DNA of 33,311 nucleotides, taken from NCBI GenBank assembly GCA_021413535.1, contig JAIOQF010000180.1, positions 1 through 33,311 on the forward strand, written 5' to 3'. Under the pieces are notes generated by a model. The model did not search any database, was not told where the DNA came from, and worked only from the letters and a program-made list of their open reading frames with translations. A program made the translations under genes and the position numbers. The DNA comes from Verrucomicrobiota bacterium. Lineage in GTDB: Bacteria; Verrucomicrobiota; Verrucomicrobiia; Verrucomicrobiales; Verrucomicrobiaceae. Positions 19,112-28,533 of this stretch are shown in pieces. Position 1 is the stretch's first letter, and the number at the start of each line of letters is the position of its first letter.

Positions 19112-19627
19112 ATGAAATCTTTTCTCTTGCCTGCGGAAAATCCTGTTATTCACCCGGATGCGTTCATTGCGACCGGCGCGGTCGTGATTGGCGCTGTTAC
19201 CATCGGTGAAGGCGCCAGTTTCTGGTTTCAATGCGTGGCGCGCGGTGACATCAACCGCATCCAGATCGGGCCGCGTTCCAACATCCAAGACGGCACCATC
19301 ATCCATGTCTCGGATGATTTTCCCGCAGTGATCGGCGCGGATGTGAGTGTGGGACATCGCGCTATCATTCATGCGTGCGAGATCGGTAATGGCACGCTGG
19401 TCGGCATGGGTGCGATCGTGATGGATGGTGTGGTGATCGGTCCGCGCTGCGTCATTGGGGCCGGGGCCCTGGTAACCAAGGGCACGGTGGTGCCGGAAGG
19501 TTCGCTGGTGCTCGGATCGCCCGCCCGCGTGGTCCGAAAACTCACGAACGAAGAGATGGCGCAAAATATGTCGCTGGCGGCGAAGTATGTGGAGGTGGCG
19601 CGGCGCTACCGGGAACTCGGCAGGTGA
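19112..19627 (+). CDS. Gamma-carbonic-anhydrase-like hexapeptide-repeat protein
   Basis: A 171-residue left-handed beta-helix protein of the gamma-class carbonic anhydrase family (YrdA/PaaY-like, short form). Hexapeptide repeats run through residues 18-145 (IGAVTIGEGASFWF, IQIGPRSNIQDGTIIH, VVIGPRCVIGAGALV), followed by a C-terminal alpha-helix. The three zinc-ligand histidines are at 65, 82 and 87, with the expected five-residue spacing of the last two; His from neighbouring subunits complete the trimer site. Members hydrate CO2 or have lost that activity, so the reaction is not certain. The ATG at 19112 is chosen over an upstream TTG at 19097. It is divergent from HU and followed 47 bases later by the BFN-domain gene. 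Confidence 0.88.
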   Translation: MKSFLLPAENPVIHPDAFIATGAVVIGAVTIGEGASFWFQCVARGDINRIQIGPRSNIQDGTIIHVSDDFPAVIGADVSVGHRAIIHACEIGNGTLVGMGAIVMDGVVIGPRCVIGAGALVTKGTVVPEGSLVLGSPARVVRKLTNEEMAQNMSLAAKYVEVARRYRELGR

Positions 19628-19674
19628 CGCACGGTGTTTCTTGCGCGTGCCCTGCCCCATGTTAGCATGGAGTT

Positions 19675-20160
19675 ATGAACAAGGAGGTGCTGGAAACCCA
19701 ACTGCGCGCGGTCGTGCCCATGGACGAGTCGTATGCGGTCTTCCTCGGCAATGACGAGAAGACCTTTGTCATCTATGTGGACGGTCCAGTGGGCATGGCC
19801 ATCGCCATGTCCATGCGAGGCATCGCCAAGGAACGTCCGCTGACGCACGATCTTCTCGGTCACGTCCTGCGGGCCTTCGGTGCAAAAGTGGAAAGAGTGG
19901 TGATCAACCATCTGGAAAACGGCGTCTTCCACGCGCGAATCATCATTACTGCGGAAAATGAGCTCCAGCAGCGCAAGGTGGTAGAACTCGATGCCCGGCC
20001 GAGTGACAGCATCGCGCTCGCCGTGGCACAGAACGCGCCGATGTTCGTCTCCCATGATGTCTGGGCGCAGGTTGAAAACGTGAGCGAAATGCTGCACGAG
20101 ATCGAAAAACGCGGTGACGGCGGCCGTGGCCGAAGAAAGAAACCCGAAGGCGAGGAGTAA
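19675..20160 (+). CDS. BFN-domain (DUF151) bifunctional nuclease-like protein
   Basis: A 161-residue cytoplasmic protein. The BFN domain (PF02577) spans about residues 6-140, with FVIYVDGPVGMAIAMSMRG, ERPLTHDLLGHVLRAFGAKVERVVI and the strongly conserved VELDARPSDSIALAVAQNAPMFVS. The last ~20 residues are a charged tail (RGDGGRGRRKKPEGEE). Members have been reported to have nuclease activity in plants and bacteria, but most bacterial copies are uncharacterised. It probably forms a short transcription unit with the upstream hexapeptide protein. Its stop lies nine bases from the stop of the convergent, interrupted oxidoreductase gene. Confidence 0.88.
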   Translation: MNKEVLETQLRAVVPMDESYAVFLGNDEKTFVIYVDGPVGMAIAMSMRGIAKERPLTHDLLGHVLRAFGAKVERVVINHLENGVFHARIIITAENELQQRKVVELDARPSDSIALAVAQNAPMFVSHDVWAQVENVSEMLHEIEKRGDGGRGRRKKPEGEE

Positions 20161-20169
20161 TGCGTTCTT

Positions 20170-21504
20170 CTACAGGCCGGCAATTTCCCAGCCCTTGCGA
20201 TAGCTCCGTTTAACCAAGGCATTAGCTTCCGGAGAATTTTTAAAGGTGAGGCTGGCACCATCGAACTCCAGTGCTTTTTCTGGAAACACGGAGCAAAGGC
20301 AGCCAAGGAGCACAGACTCGGTCAGCGGACCGGAGTAGTCCCAGTTGGCGCTGGGTTTTTTATCCCCCTTCAGACAGCAGTCGATGTAGTCGAACCAGTG
20401 ATTGCGAGGTTCCAGCTTGGGATATTTGTAGCCAGCAAACTTTTCCTTGGGATGGAGGGTCGGCGTGGAGCCGTGCGGATGGAGGAGCACGCCATCCGTG
20501 CCCACATAAAGGCTGCCTTGGCCGGGCCATTTGCCGGAGATGAGATCCCGCACTTCCTGGGGCGGAAGCTGGTTGCCGTCATACCAGGTGACCTTCACGA
20601 GCTTGTTTGCAGTGTATTCCGTGCCGGGGAAAACGTATTCGACTTTGCCGTTGATCGCCCAGTTGTCCTTGCCGGGAGCAGGACCGAAGGAGGTGACGCT
20701 GATGGGCGATCCCAGCGCGAGTGCGCGGAACCAGCCGCTGAACATGTGACAGCCCATGTCGCCGAGCGTGCCGGTGCCGAAGTCGCGCCGCTTGCGCCAG
20801 TTTCCGGGATGATAGTATTAGCCGCCGATGAACGGTCGCTCGCTGGCCACGCCCAGCCATTTGTCCCAGTCGAAGCCAGCCGGAACTGGATCGGTCTTCT
20901 GCGGTGTAGGCTCCATGTCGCCCCATTTTTTGTTGGAGAAGGAATGCACCTCCTTCACTTTTCCAATCACACCGGCGTGGATCATCTCGACGGTAAACCG
21001 CTCGGTGAAATCAGAAGACACCTGGATGCCCATCTGCGTCATCACGCCCTTTGCGCGGGCGCGTTCCGTCATCGCCCGGCATTCTGCCAAGTTTTGCGCC
21101 AGCGGCTTCTGTCCGTAAACGTGGAGGCCTTTTGCAATGGAGGCCATCCCAATGGAACCGTGCATATGGTCTGGCACGGAGACATTCACGCTGTCGATAT
21201 TGCCGGATTCTTTTTCCAGGAGTTCGCGCCAGTCTGTATAGAATTTAACCGCAGGGAAACGCTCTTTGACTTTTGGGAAAAAACTCTGGTCCACATCGCA
21301 TACGGCGACCAGCTCCCACATGGGATGGCGTGAAAGCGATTCGATGTCCGCCCACGACTGGCCACTGGCACCGAAGGCCGCGTGGCGGAGTTTTCCATTC
21401 GGTGATGCGGCCCGCAGTCCAGTGGTAACGAAGGGCGCACTGAACAACGTGGCGGCACTTTGCTGCAGGAAACGGCGGCGGGTGGATGTGGGGGCGTGTT
21501 TCAT
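20170..21504 (-). pseudogene. Gfo/Idh/MocA oxidoreductase interrupted by one in-frame TAA
   Basis: From the ATG at 21504 the frame reads a Tat signal (STRRRFLQQSAATLFSAPFVTT), a Rossmann region (HAAFGASGQSWADIES), the KP motif as GQKPLAQN, and the substrate domain up to ERPFIGG. There it meets TAA at 20820-20818, which is codon 229. Directly after the stop, with no frame change, the family sequence resumes (YYHPGNWRKRRDFGTGTLGDMGCHMF) and continues to the TAG at 20170. Read through the stop, the protein would be 444 residues, a full-length family member close to the intact 447-residue paralogue at 13778-15121. The remainder of the sequence shows no decay. It is therefore a recent pseudogene, a sequencing error, or a read-through gene. 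The 84 bases upstream of the start hold nothing notable. Confidence 0.9.
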
Positions 21505-21618
21505 TGAGGAATAACTACGGTGCCAACGCATCACTTCAATCTAATCCTTCACGTTAAAAGTGGCTCCTCTCCCCATGTCGCAAGCATTGGCAATGATCAC
21601 CCATCGACCCGCCGCCTT

Positions 21619-22923
21619 TCACATCACGCCCGCACCTTTGATGTCGAGATAACGGTTGGCCAGCGCGACGGGAAGATTTTGCGCTGTTTCATCGATGGTC
21701 ATGACACGGTTCGCCCGGAGCGATTCCATGAGTCGTTCGCGCTGCTGAAAGTAGGAGCACAAGGCGCCGAACGAAAGAGCGTCGTGGAGTGAATGCACTG
21801 GAACGGCGCTGCGCAATTCCATTTCGGCTTCGCGAAGTGTCGCGACCACGGTCATATGCCGGCGCTGCATCAGACGCACAGCAGTGAGAAGATGCGCGGA
21901 ATCCTCCGTGCGCAGGTTGCTGAGAAATATGATCAGCGCCCGGCGCTTCTGTCGCGCCATGACGCGCTCGGCTGCTTCGATGAAGTCGCTGGGCTCATTG
22001 GTGGTCTCATAGTCATAGAGATGATTGAGCAATTTTGGCATAGAGGCTGCACCTTTGACAGGCTTGAGCCAGCGCTGCACACCGCCGAATCCTATGACCC
22101 CTACTTCGTCACCCTGTCGTAATGCAATAAACGAAATCAGCAGCATGGCGTTCAAGCAATGATCGAACTGGCTCAACTCACCATCCATCGCGCGCATCCG
22201 CCGGCCGCAATCGGGAACCAGAATGATGGTTTGGTTCTTTTGACTTTCGTAATCGCGACTAATCAGTGTCTGCCGACGTGATGTTGCTTTCCAGTCGATG
22301 CGTGAGAGCACATCACCATCTTGATAGTCGCGCAGTTGATGGAACTCCAGCGTCGCACCCACCCGGCGTTTGCGCACGATTCCCATCTGCTCCTCGCGAT
22401 TGGCCGTGGCCAGCAGAGCGAAACGCACCACCGGCTCGTAGTTCGGATAACAACGAACCTCGCTCTCGCCCGCCAAGCGGAAAAGTTTTTCCCACAATCC
22501 AAGGCGCGATGTTGCGAGCAGATGCGCTGCCGAAAACTTTTGCGCGCCACGTCGGGTAAAGTGCAAATCATAAACGATGTGGGTGACTTCTTTTGGCGGA
22601 AGTATGCCGCTCCAAGGAAGATCATCGGCCTCTGACCACGGCGGGATGCCATCGTGAAATCGAATCGAGACTGAACGCGCTAGATCATGCTCCAGCGATA
22701 AGGTGACTGCGCCGCGCACGCCGAGAGCAAAGCGCGACGGGGCCGAGCGCGTCGCTCTGATCGCAGACCGATGGGGAAGCAGCGCGATATCAACCATTGC
22801 GCTGGTCAGCAACACGCTGCCGACGACGATCCAGCCGATCTGAATCACAGGCCAGATCGATGCGATGATGCCCAGCAGAGTCCAGACTCCGGTGAGGATC
22901 AGCAGTCGACGGGTGGGGCGCAT
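21619..22923 (-). CDS. DUF58 domain protein of the MoxR operon
   Basis: A 434-residue protein. Two hydrophobic segments at residues 8-50 anchor it in the membrane. The DUF58 core (PF01882) is marked by LRDYQDGDVLSRIDWKATSRR (197-217), with the conserved Asp, Gly-Asp and Asp-Trp-Lys. A vWA-like fold follows (IILVPDCGRRM, Asp238, then LLISFIALRQGDEVGVIGFG). DUF58 proteins are the usual partners of MoxR ATPases and are thought to be substrates or adaptors in assembling complexes at the envelope. It is the last gene of the five-gene operon, six bases after the MoxR stop. The product ends at the TGA at 21619-21621. Confidence 0.9.
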   Translation of the reverse strand: MRPTRRLLILTGVWTLLGIIASIWPVIQIGWIVVGSVLLTSAMVDIALLPHRSAIRATRSAPSRFALGVRGAVTLSLEHDLARSVSIRFHDGIPPWSEADDLPWSGILPPKEVTHIVYDLHFTRRGAQKFSAAHLLATSRLGLWEKLFRLAGESEVRCYPNYEPVVRFALLATANREEQMGIVRKRRVGATLEFHQLRDYQDGDVLSRIDWKATSRRQTLISRDYESQKNQTIILVPDCGRRMRAMDGELSQFDHCLNAMLLISFIALRQGDEVGVIGFGGVQRWLKPVKGAASMPKLLNHLYDYETTNEPSDFIEAAERVMARQKRRALIIFLSNLRTEDSAHLLTAVRLMQRRHMTVVATLREAEMELRSAVPVHSLHDALSFGALCSYFQQRERLMESLRANRVMTIDETAQNLPVALANRYLDIKGAGVM

Positions 22924-22929
22924 GAGCGG

Positions 22930-23955
22930 CTAGGACCGGGGCGCTTCGACGGAGCGAATGACAGATTCCAAAACTTGATCAACGGATTGTCCACTGATCG
23001 AGACTTCGGGCGCGAGCTGAATGCGATGACGCAAGACCGGCAGCGCGACCCGTTTGACATCGCCCGGCGTGATGAACCTGCGGCCTTCGAGCAATGCGCA
23101 AGCTTTGGCGGTTCGCACCAGACTGATGGCTCCGCGTGTCCCCGCGCCGAGCGAGATGGCGCCGTTCTGCCGGGTGGCGCGCGTGAGATTCACCGCGTAA
23201 TTCACAACGGAGTCCACTGCTTCCACGGCGGCGGCTTCGATTTGCCCGGCTATGATGTCTTCGGGCTGACAAATCTGGGCAACCTCAGTCGGCGAGAGGC
23301 CACGTCCCGCAGCGGCAGACGAAACGGCTTTCACAATCAAGGCCTCGTGATCGGTCGATGGATAGTCGATCAACACCTTCAGCAGAAAGCGATCGAGCTG
23401 TGCCTCCGGCAGGGGATAGGTGCCATCGTGTTCGATGGGATTTTGCGTGGCGAAGGTCATGAACGGCGGGGCGAGCACATGCGTCTCGCCATCGATGGTG
23501 ACTTGCGCCTCCTGCATGACTTCAAGCAACGCCGACTGTGTCTTGGCTGGCGCACGATTGATTTCGTCAGCAAGGAGAAGCTGAGCGAACACCGGTCCGC
23601 GCCGCACGCGAAAGGTCTGGCTGGCGAGATCAAACAGCGTGTGACCCGTGACATCCGTCGGCATCAGGTCCGGTGTGAACTGAATGCGGCGGAATGATCC
23701 GCCAAAGGTGCGCGAGAGCGCCAGCACCAGATGCGTCTTGCCGAGACCGGGTTTGCCTTCGAGCAAGACGTGACCGCCGGCGAGCAAGGCGGCGAGCACT
23801 TGATGAATCACTTCATCTTGACCGATGAAGACCTGGCTGATTTCATCGCGAATACGCTGGAAGATTTCGGTCGAGCGTGGTGCTGCAACTTCCAGTGGTG
23901 GCGGGGCATCTGCCGAAGTTGAAAATGACGGGGTCTCGGATGTTGTTTCGTTCAT
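22930..23955 (-). CDS. MoxR-type AAA+ ATPase
   Basis: A 341-residue cytoplasmic AAA+ ATPase of the MoxR family (AAA_3). Residues 1-30 are a Pro/Ser-rich lead. The Walker A motif EGKPGLGKT is at 66-74, Walker B LLLADEINRAP at 126-136, and sensor 1 is ATQNPIEHDGTYPLPEAQLDRF. The C-terminal lid carries GTRGAISLVRTAKACALLEGR. It is a chaperone-like motor that acts with the DUF58/vWA partner encoded next to it. The ATG at 23955 overlaps the stop of the upstream DUF4129/DUF4350 gene by four bases (ATGA), which implies translational coupling. Confidence 0.94.
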   Translation of the reverse strand: MNETTSETPSFSTSADAPPPLEVAAPRSTEIFQRIRDEISQVFIGQDEVIHQVLAALLAGGHVLLEGKPGLGKTHLVLALSRTFGGSFRRIQFTPDLMPTDVTGHTLFDLASQTFRVRRGPVFAQLLLADEINRAPAKTQSALLEVMQEAQVTIDGETHVLAPPFMTFATQNPIEHDGTYPLPEAQLDRFLLKVLIDYPSTDHEALIVKAVSSAAAGRGLSPTEVAQICQPEDIIAGQIEAAAVEAVDSVVNYAVNLTRATRQNGAISLGAGTRGAISLVRTAKACALLEGRRFITPGDVKRVALPVLRHRIQLAPEVSISGQSVDQVLESVIRSVEAPRS

Positions 23956-26672
23956 GATAAGGATTGCCGGAGGGTTTGCAGATCGTGCAGCAGCCGCACG
24001 AGTTGATGATTTTGTCCTGGTGCATGAGCAGCGAGTGCGGTCTGCACGCGTTCCTTGGAGAGGCCGCTCTGGCTGGCAAGCAGCGAAATAACCGCATCGC
24101 CACCCCCGCAGGCCACCTGGGGAAACTTCTGCCGGAATCGGGAGCGCACGGCATCGGCGGCTGAGGTCAGCAACAAGTCGCCGCGTCGCAGGCGGAAGAA
24201 AAATTTTCCGAGCGCAGAAACGTGATCGGTGAAATGCCTGGTCTCGCTGAGTTCCACTGGCATGACGGGTCCGAAGCGCCGGCCATTTTTCCAGAGCCAG
24301 ACCACGATGATAAAAACTAATCCGACCAGCGGCATCCAGCCCCGCCGCCAGAGCAGCGACCAGAAACTTCCATTCATAGCGACGACGAATCGCACGTCCT
24401 TAATGGCGCGCTGATTTTCTCCGGCCAGCGCCACCAGCCAGGCGGCGTGATCGTTGCTGCCGAGGTATCGATTGCGCAGCGGCGCGGCGTGATTCAGCAG
24501 TGTGACGCGGCCCGCACCGTAGGGTAGACTTAGAATCGCATGTTCCTTTTCACCTGCTGTAGCCCACTCACCTCCGCGCAGCGGATGGCCCGAGTTGAAG
24601 GTGGGGCGATCTGACACTTCAACAGCGTAAGTCTTGCCGTTCCATTTGAGATTTTTCTTCACCACGGCCAGGCCGATGTGTGATTCATCTTCTTTCTTAT
24701 TTATTTTTTCAAGCTTCTTATCTTTGGGGTCGATCTTTGCGTGATCATAGTTCAGTTCTACGCCGAGCTTGGTCAGGATGGGGTCGTGCTTGTCGTCATT
24801 CCCGACACTGGAGAAAAACTCAGCGCCTGCTGACCAGTCGTTGTAAGGGAGTGATCCGGCGAAGGAATAGACCAGATGACCGCCTTGGTGAACCCAGGAG
24901 AGCAATTGTCTGGCGCGGCCTTCAGGAATCCCGGCCTCACTGGATGTGAAGATGATTCCATCTTCCGCATCCGGCAGCTTTCCAAGTGTGGGACTGCGCT
25001 CGGTGCTGTGGCCGTTTTCCTGTAGCAACATCTCGGCGGCCAGGAAGGGATTGATCCGCGCCTTGCCCTTGTAGCCCAGAGTCTTTTCCATCTCCTCCCA
25101 ATGTCCGTTACAACTGGTGATGAATGGCAGGACGAAGAATAGCGCAATCATCGGTGCCGCGAGGATGGGGCGCGGCGGTGATCCTGTGGGCTGAAACGGC
25201 CAGTCAGCACAAAGCTGATCGAAGTCACGATCACAGGAGCGGATGCCAGCATAGGCCACGTTGATCCAAGCGTTGGTGAGTTTGGAAAAATAACCCGTCA
25301 TCTGGTGCTCGCCCACCCGCCTCACATGATCATGGCAATCGTCTTCGGTGTCGCTGTCACGAATCGGCAGCCGGTGAAGTTCGACGAGTTGCGATAAAGC
25401 ACCGCGATAAAGAAGACTCAAGGCCTCCCGTGTTTCCCCTGCCAGCCAATGCTGGCGCGCGCTCGCAACGATGTCAGCCGGCAGACTGGCGCGATCAATG
25501 TCCAGGCCCATGACCACGCGCGGCCCTTTGAATTGTTTGACGGTTTTAGGCCGCAACTGCGGCAGGCCCAGCAGATGGCGGTTGCGCATGATGTAGATGA
25601 CCAGGAATGCGACGAGCGCCGCCACTGCGAGCCAGAAGATGATATAAGAAAGAATCTGGAACACGTTGAAGTCGAGATTCGACTTTGACTTGTCGGACAC
25701 CCATTCTTTTTTTGTTCGAGTATGAACTTTGAACTCCGGTTGTTTCAGAATTTCCGCAGCGGCTTTGTTCGCCGCCTTTGTTTCTTCTGCATCTTTGCGG
25801 GAGGCTTTCGATGGGATGGAAGTTTCTTTTATTGGAGGAACCTGCCCGGCATTTTCTGCCATCGTGCAGAGCGGGAGCAGGAAGATCAGCACGGCGACAG
25901 TGCTCGCGACCAGACTGCGCAGGCGCGCAGCGAGCCGCCGAAACGCAAGCTCTACATCCCAGCCCTCGAGTCGCGTCCGACAATTCAGATACAAACCGAA
26001 TCCGGCGCCGACATAGAACGGCTCGACCAGCGTGACGGCGAACAGATAGCAAATGTTGATCCACCAATAGTAAGCGGGTTGAATGACGAAGTCAGATGCG
26101 TCTTGAAATGTGAACAGTTCAGTCCAGTTCGGCGAGACAGACTTGGGAATGAAGTCCGCCGTGAGGGCCATGATTCCCAGCATCACGGCGATCTCCAGTT
26201 TCACAAAGACCCAGGTAGCGGAGGCTCCTGCTCCTCCGCCGTCGCTGGCGAGGGCGGCAATGCGCGTGCGCATGGCTTTGCCTTTCTGGCCTTCGAGAAT
26301 GATCACCGGCAGCGCCAGACTGCGGATCAGCGAGAGGCGGCGCAGGACGAGTGCAGAAAATAAATCCCGGCTCCAAAGTCGCGGCCACGCTTTCCATGTT
26401 TCACGAAAGCCAGGGCGCACACCGAAGGTCGCCTTGCTGATGAAGAACAACGGCACACGATCATAGAGCGGCTTGAGCCACCAGATGACGAGTGAGAACC
26501 AGGTCGGCGCGTTGTGCATCACGGCGATGATGACAAGCCAAACTGGCAGCACAGTCGTAGCCCAGAGCGCCATCAGTTGACCATAATCACGTCGCACGAG
26601 AGAGCAGCCGAGATCAACCGCCTCCCATGGTTCGCGCGGACGGAGTGCGACCGTCACGTCTTCAAGTTTCAT
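23952..26672 (-). CDS. DUF4129-DUF4350 fused membrane protein
   Basis: A 906-residue protein from the ATG at 26672. Residues 1-270 contain about six membrane segments (e.g. 35-55, 155-172, 203-230, 253-270). After a periplasmic stretch and another helix (340-362), a DUF4129 domain occupies ~400-492 (SARQHWLAGETREALSLLYRGALSQL). A new hydrophobic segment at 502-521 leads into a DUF4350 domain (~540-765, with GIPEGRARQLLSWVHQGGHLVYSF and LPYGAGRVTLLNHA), a helix at 780-794, and a cytoplasmic tail. In most related operons these are two separate genes, so this is a fusion. It overlaps the upstream SpoIIM-like gene by 11 bases and the downstream moxR gene by four. The same frame is open to 26786, but the MKLEDVTVALRPREPWEAVDLG start is the natural one. 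Confidence 0.88.
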   Translation of the reverse strand: MKLEDVTVALRPREPWEAVDLGCSLVRRDYGQLMALWATTVLPVWLVIIAVMHNAPTWFSLVIWWLKPLYDRVPLFFISKATFGVRPGFRETWKAWPRLWSRDLFSALVLRRLSLIRSLALPVIILEGQKGKAMRTRIAALASDGGGAGASATWVFVKLEIAVMLGIMALTADFIPKSVSPNWTELFTFQDASDFVIQPAYYWWINICYLFAVTLVEPFYVGAGFGLYLNCRTRLEGWDVELAFRRLAARLRSLVASTVAVLIFLLPLCTMAENAGQVPPIKETSIPSKASRKDAEETKAANKAAAEILKQPEFKVHTRTKKEWVSDKSKSNLDFNVFQILSYIIFWLAVAALVAFLVIYIMRNRHLLGLPQLRPKTVKQFKGPRVVMGLDIDRASLPADIVASARQHWLAGETREALSLLYRGALSQLVELHRLPIRDSDTEDDCHDHVRRVGEHQMTGYFSKLTNAWINVAYAGIRSCDRDFDQLCADWPFQPTGSPPRPILAAPMIALFFVLPFITSCNGHWEEMEKTLGYKGKARINPFLAAEMLLQENGHSTERSPTLGKLPDAEDGIIFTSSEAGIPEGRARQLLSWVHQGGHLVYSFAGSLPYNDWSAGAEFFSSVGNDDKHDPILTKLGVELNYDHAKIDPKDKKLEKINKKEDESHIGLAVVKKNLKWNGKTYAVEVSDRPTFNSGHPLRGGEWATAGEKEHAILSLPYGAGRVTLLNHAAPLRNRYLGSNDHAAWLVALAGENQRAIKDVRFVVAMNGSFWSLLWRRGWMPLVGLVFIIVVWLWKNGRRFGPVMPVELSETRHFTDHVSALGKFFFRLRRGDLLLTSAADAVRSRFRQKFPQVACGGGDAVISLLASQSGLSKERVQTALAAHAPGQNHQLVRLLHDLQTLRQSLS

Positions 26673-27633
26673 CCGCCACCCTCCTTCCGCACAGGGCCAG
26701 ATAACTGATGGTGATGAGCCATACCACGCCGCCGAAAGTATATTTGATCCAGGGTTCCATCGGATGCGCCGACCAGAAGCCCTCAATACACGCGGCGAGA
26801 AAAGTCATGGTCACGGCTCCGGTAATCAGCGTCATCGCTTTTCGTCCGCCGAGCACCAGCGCCGTTTTGCGATCGTGCAGTCCCGGAATAAGCAAGGCCA
26901 GTCCGAGCCTCATACCCGCCATGCCAGAGATCACGATGCCGATCAGTTCCGGCGCCGAGTGACCGGAAGTGAATGAGTAGAACGTGGATGGATTGCACGC
27001 GTGATGGATGTAACCGGTGCTGGCTCCGAGCTGGAGGCCGTTGAAGAGCAGGATGAGCAAAGCGCCGACACCGCCCAGCAGACCGCCCGCGAAGGTGCGC
27101 AGGTCAATGCCCACATTGTTATTGATGTAATGGCAGAACATCATGAAATCAGATCCGTATTCCTCGCGGATAAAATCCTGGGGCGAGGTGTGCTCGCCAT
27201 ACATGGTTTCCAGTGAGACCATCGTCTCCGGGCCCAGAAGTGACATGGCCCATTCGGGATCGTGTGGCGTCCAAATGGCGAAAGCGAGGAATGGCCCCCA
27301 GAAAATAAACGAGCAAAACCAAAACAAGCGCCACTCGGCACGCACCATCTTGGGAAATTTCACCAGTATCATTCGGAACAGACTTTCCCAACCGCCTCCG
27401 GCGCGTCGCTCCAGCGTGCGGAAGCCGCGAATGGCGAGATTGTTCAGTCGCTCGACCAATCCCATTCCGAAAATCCGATGCTGCGCGATGCTCAAATCAT
27501 GACAAGTCTGGCGAAAGAGCGTCGGCAGTTCCTCCACATTCTCCGGTGCGCGTCCCTTCTCCACGCCCTCGATCATTTCTTCTAGCCGCTGCCAGCGCGG
27601 TTGATTTTCTTGCTCAAATTCTGCGGAGTTCAT
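26662..27633 (-). CDS. SpoIIM/DUF95-like membrane protein
   Basis: A 323-residue inner-membrane protein of the stage II sporulation protein M family (PF01944). A soluble N-terminal helical part (residues 1-105: EENQPRWQRLEEMIEG-type start, LPTLFRQTCHDLSIAQ) precedes about five membrane helices, including the glycine-rich FAGGLLGGVGALLILLFNGLQLGA, the conserved HSAPELIGIVISGMAGMRLGLAL and the last helix IKYTFGGVVWLITISYLALCG. In bacteria that do not sporulate, such genes sit in MoxR operons, as here, with an unknown role at the membrane. It lies 37 bases after the RDD gene and overlaps the next gene. Confidence 0.9.
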   Translation of the reverse strand: MNSAEFEQENQPRWQRLEEMIEGVEKGRAPENVEELPTLFRQTCHDLSIAQHRIFGMGLVERLNNLAIRGFRTLERRAGGGWESLFRMILVKFPKMVRAEWRLFWFCSFIFWGPFLAFAIWTPHDPEWAMSLLGPETMVSLETMYGEHTSPQDFIREEYGSDFMMFCHYINNNVGIDLRTFAGGLLGGVGALLILLFNGLQLGASTGYIHHACNPSTFYSFTSGHSAPELIGIVISGMAGMRLGLALLIPGLHDRKTALVLGGRKAMTLITGAVTMTFLAACIEGFWSAHPMEPWIKYTFGGVVWLITISYLALCGRRVADET

Positions 27634-27670
27634 GAAGAGGTGGACGAATGATTACGGCGGGCTCGCCTGT

Positions 27671-28393
27671 TCATTTTCTTCCCCGGTTTTGAAGCCACAA
27701 GGTCATGCCCGCGAGCCTCGACAGGCCGCTCATGCCGGTCGCACCCGTCAGGGGTTCGAGCACATTCGACAGTTCGATTTTTCGGGCATCGGACCATTGC
27801 AGCGCACGTTCGACGAAAAGCAGCAGCGCAGCCTGCTCTTCACGACTGAGGGCGACGGGCGGCGCACTGGGCTCGGCATTCACCTTCGGCGGAGCGATCA
27901 GATTTTTCTTTTTGCCAGAGTAGATCACGACGGTGTTGGCCACCAGATCGCCGAGGCGCTGGAATTTCTTCGTGAAGAGACAGCACACCAAGCCGAGCAA
28001 GTAGCCAAAGGGCAGGAAGTCGATCACTCGCAGGAGATTCCGAATAATCGACTGCGACAGCAAGACTGGAGCGCCGCTCACGCCGGCTACTTTCAGACCC
28101 ATCGAACGCTGACCGGGCGAGGCGCCTTTGGCCCCCACTTCGAACACCACATTGTAGAACCATGTGAGCAGAAACATGCAGAGCATCATGAGCCCCTGTC
28201 CGATCTCGTCCCCGGTCCAGCGGGAGACGATGACAAATATGATCCCCACGACGATGTAACAAACAATGAGGATGAGAAAGTCGATCAGCCAGGCCACGCT
28301 GCGAACCGCGGGGCCGGCGACACGCAGATGAATCTCCACTCCATCAGCGAGTTCCACCGCTTGCAAAGTGTCCGTGAGTTCCGCTGCCGCCAT
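27671..28393 (-). CDS. RDD family membrane protein
   Basis: A 240-residue protein from the ATG at 28393. The RDD domain (PF06271) has the Arg31-Asp38 pair (VRSVAWLIDFLILIVCYIVVG), a second helix, KGASPGQRSMGLKVAG, and the late Asp in LLRVIDFLPFGYLLGL, followed by KKFQRLGDLVANTVVI. The C-terminal ~70 residues are soluble and rich in helices. The transport or structural role of RDD proteins is not settled. It is the first gene of the RDD - SpoIIM - DUF4129/4350 - MoxR - DUF58 operon. The 140-bp gap to the divergent gene at 28534 must hold the operon promoter; a weak TTGTCA-N17-TTCAAT on the minus strand (28438 to 28410) is the best match I see. Confidence 0.9.
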   Translation of the reverse strand: MAAAELTDTLQAVELADGVEIHLRVAGPAVRSVAWLIDFLILIVCYIVVGIIFVIVSRWTGDEIGQGLMMLCMFLLTWFYNVVFEVGAKGASPGQRSMGLKVAGVSGAPVLLSQSIIRNLLRVIDFLPFGYLLGLVCCLFTKKFQRLGDLVANTVVIYSGKKKNLIAPPKVNAEPSAPPVALSREEQAALLLFVERALQWSDARKIELSNVLEPLTGATGMSGLSRLAGMTLWLQNRGRK

Positions 28394-28533
28394 GATTGAG
28401 TGTGGCCATTGAAGACGGAAAGAATGGTTTTGACAACCTCTGACATATCTTTCTAAATCAGCCCAGCCACATCGTGGTCGGCCTCCCAATCCGGGTCGTT
28501 GATCTCTGTGCCTAACCAACAACTGACACCAAC

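Noticed and set aside
18995..19660. N-terminal extension of the HU-type gene
   Set aside because: HU starts at MNKAEL; the extension lies antisense to the carbonic-anhydrase-like gene.
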